Shown here: piece by piece, positions 26,083 through 35,700 of the stretch | Position numbering within the stretch: position 1 is the first letter of the stretch | Layout of the letters: every line of letters starts with the position of its first letter | DNA from: JANSWY01 sp965228955 | GTDB taxonomy: Bacteria; Bacteroidota; Bacteroidia; Cytophagales; Cyclobacteriaceae | Assembly (NCBI GenBank): GCA_965228955.1 | Contig: OZ245848.1 | Span: 5,208,001 to 5,272,000 of the forward strand | Reading direction: 5' to 3' | DNA: 64,000 nt | Notes under the pieces: generated by a model | What the model saw: only the letters and a program-made list of their open reading frames with translations | What the model was told of the DNA's origin: nothing | The model's database searches: none | Made by a program: the position numbers and the translations under genes

Positions 26083-26099
26083 GTGACACTTTCGTGATA
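26083..26099 (+). promoter_or_regulatory. Second 11-bp-period direct repeat, upstream of the RskA-like lipoprotein
   Basis: GTGACA (26083-26088) and GTGATA (26094-26099) are 11 bp apart. Over 18 bp the element differs at a single position from the one at 22054. It ends 47 bp before the start at 26147. A perfect 12-bp palindrome (AAGTTTAAACTT, 26069-26080) sits just before it, and a related AAGTTTAAACT is at 21987-21997 upstream of the first copy. Confidence 0.55.
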
Positions 26100-26146
26100 A
26101 GTGGACATGATTTTTACGCTAAACAAAAAAATAACGCATAATAATC

Positions 26147-27034
26147 ATGAAGAAACTTTTCATTCTTACACTATTCACTCCTTTCATCTTCAGTTGTGGA
26201 GATGATGACGGAACAAATGAACCAACAACAGCAGATTTAACACTTAACATTTCAGGACTTGCTGACCTGGGTTCAGAAGCACAATATGAAGGTTGGTTAA
26301 TCGTAGATGGAAGCCCGGTTACTACTGGCACATTCACTGTTGACGGTGATGGCAATCTATCTGAAACTTCTTTCACTGTAGATGAAGATGATCTTGAAAA
26401 CGCTTCAAAGTTTGTATTAACAATTGAGCCAATTCCAGATCCTTCTACTGACCCTGCAGATGTTCATATTTTAGCAGGAGACTTTTCAGGAAGTAGTGCT
26501 TCTTTAACAATTATGGATGAAGCCGCCATTGGTACTGGTTTTGCAGGTGTTGGCGGAAGCTATATCATCGCTACTCCTACTACGTCTGCTACTGATGATG
26601 ATCTTAGTGGTGTTTGGTTCCTTGTACCAGGTGACATGCCAACTGCATCTCTTACAAATCTTCCAGATTTAAGTAACGTAGCTGGATGGACTTATGAAGG
26701 TTGGGCTGTTATCGATGGAACTCCTGTTTCTACTGGTACATTTAACACTGCTGCTGGTTCAGACGCAAGTGCTCCATTTAGTGGAACAGAGGGTGCACCT
26801 GGTTTTCCTGGAGAGGACTTTATTAATAATGCTCCAAGTGGATTATCATTTCCAACAAACCTTCAGGGTGCTACGATTGTTGTATCTGTAGAGCCAGTTC
26901 CAGATAACTCTACAAGTCCATTCTTGTTGAAGCCTTTGGCTGGTGATGTACCAACGGATGCAGCTGTTGGAACAAGCTACAACCTGGATAACATTGCAGC
27001 AAGCACATATCCATCAGGAACTGTTACGAGATAA
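26147..27034 (+). CDS. Lipoprotein with two tandem RskA-like (anti-sigma-K C-terminal-like) domains
   Basis: A 295-residue lipoprotein (lipobox FIFSC, Cys17) followed by an acidic linker. It contains two related halves of about 125 residues. Both have YEGW(L/A)(I/V)(I/V)DG(S/T)PV(T/S)TGTF, then a strand ending in (L/V)(T/S)(I/V)EP(I/V)PD and a later LAGD. This is the pattern of the extracytoplasmic domain of RskA-type anti-sigma factors, but no membrane helix or cytosolic sigma-binding segment exists, so it is not an anti-sigma factor. An operator-like repeat upstream suggests control by the neighbouring regulator. Function unknown. Confidence 0.82.
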   Translation: MKKLFILTLFTPFIFSCGDDDGTNEPTTADLTLNISGLADLGSEAQYEGWLIVDGSPVTTGTFTVDGDGNLSETSFTVDEDDLENASKFVLTIEPIPDPSTDPADVHILAGDFSGSSASLTIMDEAAIGTGFAGVGGSYIIATPTTSATDDDLSGVWFLVPGDMPTASLTNLPDLSNVAGWTYEGWAVIDGTPVSTGTFNTAAGSDASAPFSGTEGAPGFPGEDFINNAPSGLSFPTNLQGATIVVSVEPVPDNSTSPFLLKPLAGDVPTDAAVGTSYNLDNIAASTYPSGTVTR

Positions 27035-27075
27035 GGGTATTAAGTTTTTGAGTAGTTGTAGTACGGATTAATGCG

Positions 27076-27110
27076 AAAAAAAGGGATGAAAACGTACCGT
27101 TCTCATCCCT
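27076..27110 (-). terminator. Terminator for the minus-strand Fe-S genes (possibly bidirectional)
   Basis: A 13-bp stem (27082-27094 with 27098-27110, one A-C mismatch, 3-nt loop) is followed on the minus strand by seven T residues (27076-27082). It ends transcripts coming from the gene at 27280 and may also stop the plus-strand lipoprotein transcript ending at 27034. Confidence 0.8.
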
Positions 27111-27279
27111 AATTGTCCGCTTCGTCACATAAATTGAAAATTTTTCAGGATATATGTAACATTTGGGCAAATTCGCAGTATTACATTAAAAACTGCTAAA
27201 AATATTTAAAATTCCTCATAGTTTGAATCCAGGTTGTTCTTTTGAGCGCCTGGTTTCCCTTTTTATGAGGGTCTGTGTT

Positions 27280-28080
27280 TTAAAGTCCTTCAGCTTCAGC
27301 AATTAGCTCAGCCAAGTCCTTCACTTTCACTTCACTTTCTTTCTCTTTATTCTTCACTCCATCAGACATCATTGTCATACAGAATGGACAAGCAGCAGCA
27401 ATAACTTTTGCTCCAGTCTCAAGTGCCTCCTCAGTTCTTTCGATATTGATTTCCTTATTACCAGGTTCAGCATCTTTAAACATCTGAGCTCCTCCGGCAC
27501 CACAACACAAGCCTTTAGTTTTGCATCTCTTCATTTCTACCAGCTCAGCGTCTAACGCTTCCAGAACCTCTCTAGGAGCCTCATAAACATTGTTAGCTCT
27601 CCCTAAATAACATGAGTCATGGAAAGTGATTTTCTTGCCTTTAAATTCACCTCCACCTTTTAGCGTGAGCTTTCCATCATTGATCAATTCCTGAAGCATT
27701 TGTGAGTGGTGAATCACATCGTAATTTCCACCTAAATCAGGATACTCATTTTTGATGGTATTAAAGCAGTGAGGGCAAGCAGTTACAATCTTTTTGATTT
27801 CATAACTATTCATTAACTGAATATTGGCCATTGCCTGCATTTGGAATAAGAATTCATTTCCAGCTCTTCTTGCTGGATCACCAGTGCAAGTTTCTTCAGG
27901 ACCTAATACGGCAAACTTGATTCCTACTTTATTTAATATTTTGACGAAAGCCTTAGTTACTGCTTTGTATCTATCATCATATGATCCGGCACATCCAACC
28001 CAAAATAAAATTTCCGGGACTTCACCTGCTGCAACCATGTCAGCAACCGTAGGGATCTTTATTTCTGTATTTTCACTCAT
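27280..28080 (-). CDS. CCG-domain (Fe-S)-binding protein, HdrB/GlcF-like
   Basis: A 266-residue soluble protein with two cysteine-rich CCG-type domains. The first has FWVGCAGSYDDR, EETCTGDPARR and TACPHCF. The second has HDSCYLGR, GLCCGAGGAQMF and AAACPFCM. Such domains bind a [4Fe-4S] or non-cubane cluster in heterodisulfide reductase B, GlcF, GlpC and LutA. The gene follows 22 bp after the membrane Fe-S protein on the same strand, so the pair likely forms one complex that passes electrons from a soluble dehydrogenase to quinone. No flavin dehydrogenase gene is adjacent, so the donor is unknown. Confidence 0.9.
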   Translation of the reverse strand: MSENTEIKIPTVADMVAAGEVPEILFWVGCAGSYDDRYKAVTKAFVKILNKVGIKFAVLGPEETCTGDPARRAGNEFLFQMQAMANIQLMNSYEIKKIVTACPHCFNTIKNEYPDLGGNYDVIHHSQMLQELINDGKLTLKGGGEFKGKKITFHDSCYLGRANNVYEAPREVLEALDAELVEMKRCKTKGLCCGAGGAQMFKDAEPGNKEINIERTEEALETGAKVIAAACPFCMTMMSDGVKNKEKESEVKVKDLAELIAEAEGL

Positions 28081-28102
28081 TATTTATATTCAGGTTAAAT
28101 GT

Positions 28103-29437
28103 TTATGCTTTGTTTGATTCTTCTTTCAATTCCTGTGACCAATTAAATCTATCTGCAGGAGAAAATTTCCATGGTGCGAAGTTTGTTTCCACATTGGAGA
28201 ACATTGAATTCCATGATGCTGGACTTCCAGACTCTTCCATGGCAACAAATCTTCTCATCTGAAGAATAATATCTAATGGATTGATATTAACCGGACAAGC
28301 TTCTACACATGCATTACAGCTTGTACAAGCATTGATCTCTTCTTTTGTAATATAATCTCCAAGTAAAGTCTTTCCATCTTCCAAACCTTTGCCTCCTTTG
28401 GCAATACTAGCTCCTACTTCCTCAGCTCTATCACGAGTATCCATCATGATCTTTCTAGGAGATAGTTTCTTGCCAGTATGATTAGCCGGACATTCAGAAG
28501 TACATCTACCACACTCTGTACATGAATATGATTCCATGATATTCTTCCATGTAAGGTCATTCACATCTTTAGCTCCAAACCTTCCAATTTCGGCTGGAGG
28601 ATCTGCTGATTCTGTAGGCATTCCTAGCATCATCTTAACCTCATTAGTTACAGTATCCATGTTGTCCATGTATCCTTTGGCGTTAAGGTTAGAGTAATAC
28701 GTATTTGGGAATGCAAGGAAAATATGTAGGTGTTTTGAATAAGTCACATAAACAGCAAATGCCAATATTCCTACCATATGAAACCACCAGGCACTTCTCT
28801 CAAGAATCACAAGAGTGCCATTGCTCATTCCTTCAAATATTGGGACTAAGAAGCTAGAGAAGAAAAATGCACCAGTTTGAACATAATGTGGATCACCTTT
28901 TGCCTGCAGCACCTGATCCGTTGCGTTCATCGTCAGGATAGCAAACATTAAGACGATTTCAATTACCAAAATCAGGTTTCCATCCATTGCAGGCCAGCCT
29001 TTCATTTCTGGCTTGGTGAATCTTGGCACTTTGATTACATTTCTTCTAATCAGGAATGCTACACAGCTTAAAAGCACAAGTACTGCCAGAAATTCAAACA
29101 TGCCCATCAATACCGGATAGAATCCACCAAGAATAGGAGCAAATATTCTGTGGGTTCCTGCCACCCCATCAATTAGAAATTCAAGAACCTCCAGGTTGAT
29201 CACAATAAATCCAACATATATGAACATATGTAGAACAGCTGGGATAATTCTCTTAAACATCTTCTTCTGACCGAATGCTACCAATAACATGGTCTTCCAT
29301 CTTTCTCCAGACTGATCTGTACGATCTACGTCTCTTCCCAATAAAATATTTTTCTTAATCTGGGTAATTCTTTTGAATAGCAAAAAGCCAAAAAAACCGA
29401 CAACCAGTAAAAAGGCTATTTGTGATATGTATTCCAT
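28103..29437 (-). CDS. Membrane-anchored dicluster [4Fe-4S] protein
   Basis: A 444-residue protein. The N-terminal part (about 1-255) has about five or six transmembrane helices with several His residues that could bind haem b, as in NarI-like subunits. The soluble C-terminal part has two ferredoxin motifs: CTECGRCTSECP near 305-316 and CTSCNACVEACP near 370-382. This is an HdrC-like ferredoxin fused to a membrane cytochrome-type domain. With the CCG protein downstream it probably transfers electrons to or from the quinone pool; I infer this from domain type only. Confidence 0.9.
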   Translation of the reverse strand: MEYISQIAFLLVVGFFGFLLFKRITQIKKNILLGRDVDRTDQSGERWKTMLLVAFGQKKMFKRIIPAVLHMFIYVGFIVINLEVLEFLIDGVAGTHRIFAPILGGFYPVLMGMFEFLAVLVLLSCVAFLIRRNVIKVPRFTKPEMKGWPAMDGNLILVIEIVLMFAILTMNATDQVLQAKGDPHYVQTGAFFFSSFLVPIFEGMSNGTLVILERSAWWFHMVGILAFAVYVTYSKHLHIFLAFPNTYYSNLNAKGYMDNMDTVTNEVKMMLGMPTESADPPAEIGRFGAKDVNDLTWKNIMESYSCTECGRCTSECPANHTGKKLSPRKIMMDTRDRAEEVGASIAKGGKGLEDGKTLLGDYITKEEINACTSCNACVEACPVNINPLDIILQMRRFVAMEESGSPASWNSMFSNVETNFAPWKFSPADRFNWSQELKEESNKA

Positions 29438-29494
29438 TGATTTTGGGTTAGTTTATGATCAACTTAATTTACTTGAAAATTTTATAAAAATTAT

Positions 29495-29526
29495 TTTGTA
29501 GACAAATCTTTTATTGCATAGTTTTG
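29495..29526 (+). promoter_or_regulatory. Bacteroidota housekeeping promoter of tRNA-Phe
   Basis: TTTG at 29495-29498 and TAGTTTTG (exact TAnnTTTG) at 29519-29526 are separated by 20 bp, a full match to the Bacteroidota -33/-7 promoter. The predicted transcript start lies a few bases before the tRNA 5' end at 29541. Confidence 0.85.
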
Positions 29527-29540
29527 CACCTCTTTAAAAC

Positions 29541-29613
29541 GGTGCTGTAGCTCAGTTGGTAGAGCATCGGACTGAAAATCCGTGAGTCGGTGGTTCGAAT
29601 CCACTCAGCACCA
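29541..29613 (+). tRNA. tRNA-Phe (anticodon GAA)
   Basis: A 73-nt cloverleaf. Acceptor GGTGCTG (29541-29547) pairs with CAGCACC (29606-29612) and A is the discriminator. The D arm is GCTCAGTTGGTAGAGC, the anticodon loop CTGAAAA carries GAA, and the T loop is TTCGAAT on the GGTGG/CCACT stem. The first anticodon-stem pair is a T-T mismatch. A full 3' CCA is not encoded beyond the discriminator. Confidence 0.97.
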
Positions 29614-29620
29614 CATCCAA

Positions 29621-29650
29621 AGTCCCGAATTTCTTCGGGACTTTTTCTTT
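29621..29650 (+). terminator. Rho-independent terminator of tRNA-Phe
   Basis: AGTCCCGAA (29621-29629) pairs perfectly with TTCGGGACT (29634-29642) over a 4-nt loop, followed by a T-rich tail. It begins 8 nt after the tRNA, giving a monocistronic tRNA unit. Confidence 0.92.
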
Positions 29651-29759
29651 TTACTGACTCTAACTTGCAATTTTCCATTGTCGAACAAAATCTGTCCCGA
29701 ATATAAGTAAAACGAATAAAATAGTATGCATGCATAACAAATTATTTTGTTTTAATCCT

Positions 29760-30941
29760 TCAGGTCACCTTTTCACAAATTGCAACTTCCGGTTTATTCT
29801 TATCATTCCTGTAGAAAAACAGATAATTAGACTCGCCATCTTTAAGCTGAAATTTCTTTCTGATCTGATCTACAGTAATTGGATAATTTCTGGTTGCTAC
29901 GCTTACTTTATTACTTTTTAAATATTTCGCCAATTCTTTTTTTGATGGTGCTCCACTCCACATAACCTCAAATCTTCTCCCAGGAAAATCTGCTATCAAT
30001 TCGGAGGATGAATATAGATGGGTATTGAAATTCAACTTATTCACTTCAAACTCCTTGCAAATCAAATTGAATGCCCCAGACTTCATAATAGAAGCATTGG
30101 GTTCAAATAAGTATTTATCAATACTTCCAATCACTGCATTTGCTTCCTGACTTTCATTTAATCGAAATGAAAACTCCTCTGTTTTGTCATTACGATAATT
30201 AACAGTTCTTACTTCGGTGTTATTAGAACTCGACTCGTCTAACTCAAATAGCAGCTCTTTGCAATCATTTTTTACAGAAACTATATGAAGCCTGCTTACA
30301 TGCATTAATTGAGAAAGCCCAAGGGTTATGTCTAACATTGGAGAAGCCTTTATCATGACCTTAATTCCCCAAGACATTAGGTCAGGTAAAATCTCAAGTA
30401 CATTAGGTTCACAATCGAGAAAGCTATGTACTTTCTTATTGTTTCCATCTCTCCTTGCTGGATCTATAAATACATATGATGGCTTATTCTCCAGGCTCTT
30501 TATGAAGTCTAATGAATCCTGAGCATGACAATTGATGTTGTTTGCACCCAGCACTTCGAAGTTGTATGCTGCGAGATCTACCAAATCCTGATTCCTTTCT
30601 ACATAATCCACTCTCTCAAAGACTTTGGAAAAGTAATAGGAATCAACTCCAGCTCCACCTGTAAGATCCACTAAATGCTCCCCAGAGAAATTTTCAGTCT
30701 TGTATCTACCTGTTACTTCCGACGAACATTGTTCCATCGATAGCGAAACTGGAAATAGCACTTCACGATTTGAAAACCATTCCGGAAGTTTGATCTTTGC
30801 CTTTTTCCTCGCTTCAAGTTGTTGAACGATAAATGGGATATCTAAATCCGGATACTTCCCGGCCTGAAGAGAAACCTGAAATGGATCCTGATCAGCGAAT
30901 TGCTCGAGTGCTTCAAAGAATTTGGAGTCCGGTTTTACCAT
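29760..30941 (-). CDS. Class I SAM-dependent methyltransferase with THUMP-like C-terminal domain
   Basis: A 393-residue protein. The central Rossmann methyltransferase has motif I LVDLTGGAGVDSYYFS near 88-103, the acidic YVERNQDLV near 114, and YVFIDPARRD near 152-161, where the catalytic loop DPARR replaces the usual NPPY. The C-terminal region (about 290-393) with a KNKPEVAICEKV end fits the THUMP-like domain described for this family. This suggests a nucleic-acid, perhaps RNA, substrate, but the target base is not established. It stands alone on the minus strand between the tRNA and a divergent small porin gene. Confidence 0.85.
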   Translation of the reverse strand: MVKPDSKFFEALEQFADQDPFQVSLQAGKYPDLDIPFIVQQLEARKKAKIKLPEWFSNREVLFPVSLSMEQCSSEVTGRYKTENFSGEHLVDLTGGAGVDSYYFSKVFERVDYVERNQDLVDLAAYNFEVLGANNINCHAQDSLDFIKSLENKPSYVFIDPARRDGNNKKVHSFLDCEPNVLEILPDLMSWGIKVMIKASPMLDITLGLSQLMHVSRLHIVSVKNDCKELLFELDESSSNNTEVRTVNYRNDKTEEFSFRLNESQEANAVIGSIDKYLFEPNASIMKSGAFNLICKEFEVNKLNFNTHLYSSSELIADFPGRRFEVMWSGAPSKKELAKYLKSNKVSVATRNYPITVDQIRKKFQLKDGESNYLFFYRNDKNKPEVAICEKVT

Positions 30942-31016
30942 TTATTACTATTATTGAAGAATCAATCCCAAATGTCTTAATTAAAACAACATTCAAAAAC
31001 TTAAAAATTAAAAACA

Positions 31017-31529
31017 ATGAAAAAAATAATTCTCAGTCTCACCATTTTAGGATTCATTTCAATTTCTGCCAATGCTCAAATTGAACAAGGAGCTATTTTT
31101 GCGGGAATCAATTCTAACCTTTCATTCTCCAGCACAAATCTCAACCTGGATGGAAGTAATGACAATTTAAACTCATTTAATATCAATGTTGGAGGTGGAT
31201 ATTTCCTGATTGACAATTTTATGATGGGACTTAATGCAGGTTATTCTTCAATTTCGCAAGGAGACAATGATGCAAGCTCTACTTTGATTGGTGTATTTAG
31301 TAGATATTATATTAATGGTGCTCCTTTCATTGGGGTAGGGTTTGATAACATAAAACCTGATGAAGCGGATAGTTATGGCCAATTCATTATTCAGGGTGGT
31401 TATGCAGCTTTTCTTACTGAAAATGTATCTGTGGAACCTGCTATTCAATATCTGGTTGGTACAGGCGCAAGTGATAGAAATACTTTTGCGGTTACAGTTG
31501 GATTTGGTATCTATTTAAACAGACAATAA
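31017..31529 (+). CDS. Small outer-membrane beta-barrel (porin-like) protein
   Basis: A 170-residue protein with a strong signal peptide (to ISANAQ, about residue 20). The mature part has alternating Gly/aromatic strands (IFAGINSNLSF, YFLIDNFMMGLNAGY, AVTVGFGIYLNRQ) typical of an 8-stranded OmpW/OmpX-like barrel. It is preceded by an A-rich leader and followed by a strong bidirectional terminator. No function can be assigned beyond membrane barrel. Confidence 0.85.
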   Translation: MKKIILSLTILGFISISANAQIEQGAIFAGINSNLSFSSTNLNLDGSNDNLNSFNINVGGGYFLIDNFMMGLNAGYSSISQGDNDASSTLIGVFSRYYINGAPFIGVGFDNIKPDEADSYGQFIIQGGYAAFLTENVSVEPAIQYLVGTGASDRNTFAVTVGFGIYLNRQ

Positions 31530-31549
31530 AAGAAGTTACTACAAATAAA

Positions 31550-31588
31550 AAAGGCTGCTCTTTTACAAGAGCAGCCTTTGATTTTTTA
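31550..31588. terminator. Bidirectional terminator between the porin gene and asd
   Basis: A perfect 13-bp stem (31550-31562 with 31567-31579, loop TTAC) is flanked by A residues on the left and T residues on the right, so it can terminate both convergent genes (stops at 31529 and 31600). Confidence 0.93.
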
Positions 31589-31599
31589 TAGAGTATCTA

Positions 31600-32595
31600 T
31601 TAATAAACCAAACTATGCTCAACCATATATTCAGCAATCTGAACAGCGTTTGTCGCGGCACCTTTTCTTAAGTTATCTGCAACAATCCACATGTTAAGCG
31701 TATTAGCTTGCGTATCATCTCTTCTTAGTCTTCCTACAAATACCTCATCTTTCTCGTGAGCATTTACAGGCATTGGATATACATTGTTTGAAGGGTCATC
31801 CTCCACAACTATACCAGGAGTTGACTCTAATATTTGTTTGACCTCTGCCAAGTTGAAATCATTATGAAACTCCACATTGACTGCTTCTGAGTGACCTCCC
31901 ATTGTTGGAATTCTTACGCAGGTAGCCGTAACCTCAATGCTTTCATCTCCCATGATCTTTTTAGTTTCAAGGATCATTTTCATTTCTTCCTTGGTGTATC
32001 CATTTTCCTGGAATACATCAATGTGTGGAAGAACATTCATATCAATCTTGTGAGGATAAACCATCTCAGGGTTCTCTTCTCCCGCTCTTTCACTCATCAT
32101 CTGATCAACTGCTGCCTTACCGGTACCCGTAACTGATTGGTAAGTAGAAACAACAATTCTTTTGATTCCATACTGCTTATGCAATGGAGCAAGTGCCAAT
32201 ACCATTTGAATAGTAGAGCAATTAGGATTAGCGATAATCCTATCATCAATTCTAATAACACCAGCATTGATTTCCGGAACAATTAGTTTATGTCTCGGAC
32301 TCATTCTCCATGCCGAAGAATTGTCAATCACGATGGTTCCAACTTCCTGGAATTTTGGAGCCCATTCTAATGAGGTACCTCCACCCGCTGAGAAAATAGC
32401 TACGTCAGGTTTTCGCTTGACTGCATCTTCCATTGAGATTATGGTTAATTCTTCACCCTTGTAGGTCATCTGTTTACCAGCTGATCTGGCAGATGCCACT
32501 AAAAGGATCTCTTCATGAGGAAAATTGCGCTCTTCAAGCACTTTCAGGATTTCACCACCAACAAGCCCGGTGGCCCCAACTACTGCTAATTTCAT
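31600..32595 (-). CDS. asd: Aspartate-semialdehyde dehydrogenase
   Basis: A 331-residue enzyme that reduces aspartyl phosphate to aspartate semialdehyde for lysine/diaminopimelate, threonine and methionine synthesis. The NADP-binding GATGLVGGEIL is at 8-18, FSAGGGTS is near 68-75, the catalytic Cys126 sits in NPNCSTIQ, and the active-site His region is in MGGHSEAV near 244. The length is standard for the bacterial type. It stands alone on the minus strand; the giant surface-protein gene is divergent 119 bp away. Confidence 0.97.
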   Translation of the reverse strand: MKLAVVGATGLVGGEILKVLEERNFPHEEILLVASARSAGKQMTYKGEELTIISMEDAVKRKPDVAIFSAGGGTSLEWAPKFQEVGTIVIDNSSAWRMSPRHKLIVPEINAGVIRIDDRIIANPNCSTIQMVLALAPLHKQYGIKRIVVSTYQSVTGTGKAAVDQMMSERAGEENPEMVYPHKIDMNVLPHIDVFQENGYTKEEMKMILETKKIMGDESIEVTATCVRIPTMGGHSEAVNVEFHNDFNLAEVKQILESTPGIVVEDDPSNNVYPMPVNAHEKDEVFVGRLRRDDTQANTLNMWIVADNLRKGAATNAVQIAEYMVEHSLVY

Positions 32596-32714
32596 CGTTA
32601 GTAGATTTTTTAATTATTAAACATGTAACTCATTTTACGTTTTGATAACGATCAATTTGGGTTAACGGGACGGCAAAATTACTATATTTAGCAGTTCATA
32701 TTCTGCATTATCAG

Positions 32715-35700
32715 ATGATTTTAAGAATAAATTTTAGTTTTCTATTCATCTTCCTTACCACATTGTCGCTTTTTGGGCAGATCAATGAAGATTTTACCGA
32801 TGGTAATTTTACTTCAAATCCTGTCTGGAGTGGTGATGACAGTGAATTTGAAGTGGATGGAAGTAATACCTTACACCTCAATGCCCCTGCTGCAACAGCA
32901 GAATCATACATTAGCACCGTTAACAACAATATTGATCTTACAACCTGGGAATTTCAGGTATCGTTAGGGTTTAATCCCAGTAGTAGCAATAGAGCATTTA
33001 TTTATTTGGTGAGTGATGCTGAAGATCTTGAAGGTTCTTTGAATGGTTATTTTGTAATGATTGGTAATACGGATGATGAAATTAGTCTGTATCGCCAAGA
33101 TGGAACCAGCACAACTGAGATTCTTGACGGAACTGATGACATAGTCAATTCAAGTACTGTAGATGTTTGGATAAGAGTCACCCGAGACAATGATGGGTTG
33201 TGGGAACTGTTTTATGATCTTACAGGAACTGACACCTACACTTCCGAAGGAACTGTCACTGACGATACTTATACTAGCACAAGCTACTTTGGTTTTGTTT
33301 GTGATTACACTTCCACAAGATCTACATTATTCAATTTTGACGATATAAGTGTGATTGCCTCTTCTCAAGTAGATTCAGTAATTGTCACAAGTGAAAACTC
33401 AGCGACTGTAATCTTCAATCAAGAGATTGAGCAAACTTCTGCAGAAAGTACCGGAAACTATTCTGTTGATAACAGCATCACATTGGCATCTGCCACAAGA
33501 GACGCTTCCAATTTGGATGAAGTTGATCTTGTTTTCAATGAAAACTTAACCAGTCTGACCTATCAATTGTCGACATCAGGAATTCAGGATGAATTTAGTA
33601 GTACAGCTCAGACCACAGCTTCCACATTCGATTTTGATTATCTTGTTATGGAACTGGATACTGCCATAACATTATCCGACAGCACTATTCAGGTAACATA
33701 CAATCAGGATGTAGATGAAACTACTGGTACCAATACTGCTAACTATTCAATCGATAATTCAATAGGCAATCCAGCTTCTGCAACAATAGTTGAAAATGAC
33801 TCCAACAAAGTAATTCTTGAAATAAGCTCCAATTTCTTGGATGCGATCACGTATAACCTGGCTGTTTCCAATGTCCAGAATAAAAATGAAAACAGCACTG
33901 TCTCAGATAATCAGGATTTCGAATACATAGAGCCACTATTGATAGATACAGTAATCGTTAATTCAAGCAATGAACTTCTTGTATTGTTTTCAAAATCGCT
34001 AGATCAGACTACAGCTGAAACTACTTCCAATTACACCATTGATAATTCAATCGGAAATCCATCTACAGCTACACTTTCCAATTCTGACTCTGTGATTCTG
34101 GCCCTTTCAACTGAATTAGAGGACAATACTTATGAAATTAGTATCAGCAATGTTGAAGATTCAGAAAATAATTCAATTGAAGATGCAAGTACATTTTCTT
34201 TTGATTATTTGCCATTGGAACTTAATTCTGTAAATGTAAACTCCGACAAAGAAATTGAACTTCAATTTAACCAGGCCCTTGACCAAACATCCGCTGAGAC
34301 TTTATCAAATTATACAATCAACTTTGACATTGGCAATCCTGATAGTCTAGATTTTACAGCTGGAAATTCAAATATTCTGCTCTATTTCTCAGGGTTGGTT
34401 AATAATGAATATGAGATTACAATAGAGAACCTCTCAAACGAAGATGAAAACTCTGAGATCACCTCGACAACAGCGGAATTTACAAACTCTGTTGCTACCA
34501 GCTTCAAAGACATCATTATTAATGAAATTTTTCCAGATCCAAATCCATCAGTCGGCTTACCATCAGGAGAATTTGTGGAGATTTATAATAGAACAGAGGA
34601 CCATATTAGCATCGAAGACTTTACCCTATCGGGCGGTACTATTGACAGTGCTGTAATTGCTCCTGACTCCTACATCATTCTTACCTCTAGCTCCGAGTCG
34701 GCAGACTATGCAGTTTATGGAGATGTGGTTGAGGTTTCATCAATGCCTGGATTAACCAATTCCGGTAGACTTCTGACATTGCAGGATCAACTTGGAAATG
34801 ATATAGATTCAATCAGTTACACTGATGACTGGTATAAGGATAATGCTAAATCTGATGGTGGATACACGTTGGAGCTTATCAACCAGGACTTGGCTTGTAG
34901 TGATGAAAATAATTGGATCGCTTCCAATGATACTGATGGAGGTACTCCAGGATCAGCTAATTCGGTTTTGGATAATACTCCCGATACTTCCTCACCTTTA
35001 ATAGAAAGCGTAAGTGCCACTGATACCGATCAGATTCAAATCACTTTTTCGGAACCTATGGATGAAGCCTCACTTACCTCAGCTACATATACCATTTCTG
35101 GTTTTGTCATTACTGTAAATCAAGTTATTGAAAGTGGTTTCGGAGGAGTAATTCTGGATTTGGATACAGATCTAACTTCTGAAACAACCTATGAACTCAC
35201 AATTTCAGGAGCTACTGACTGCTCGGGGACTGCAATTGATAGAGCTGCCTTTGAATTCTTTTATGACATTACTGCCCCACAAATTCAAAAAGTGGTTATC
35301 AATTCATTAGATCAAATCACTGCTGTCTTTAATGAGCCCGTGAATGAAAGTATCGCTGAAACGGAAAGTAATTATAGCGTTGATAATGCTGTTGGGAATC
35401 CGTCATCCGCTATTTTGGATAATGATGATAACACAAGAGTTACATTAACATTTAGTTCGGATCTATTGGCAGCTACTACTTATGATCTTTCCATTGACAA
35501 TTTGGAAGATACGTTAGGGAATGCCATCATAACTACACAAAACATCAACTTTGAGTATTCACAGCAAATTGATTCAGTGATCGTCATTGCGACTACATTG
35601 GTAGATATCTACTTTGATGAAGCAATTGATTCCGCCGCTGCAACTGTGGTATCGAATTATGATATTGAAGATATTGGGAACCCAAGTCAGGCGATACCTG

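Noticed and set aside
26147..27034. RskA-like protein as an anti-sigma factor
   Set aside because: It is a lipoprotein without a transmembrane helix or cytosolic domain and no sigma gene adjoins it.
27249..27263. CCCT...AGGG short inverted repeat near 27250 as a second terminator
   Set aside because: The stem is only 4 bp and a much stronger hairpin lies at 27082-27110.
29511..29735. Minus-strand open frame of 74 codons across the tRNA-Phe gene
   Set aside because: It is antisense to a perfect tRNA cloverleaf with its own promoter and terminator and codes for nothing recognisable.
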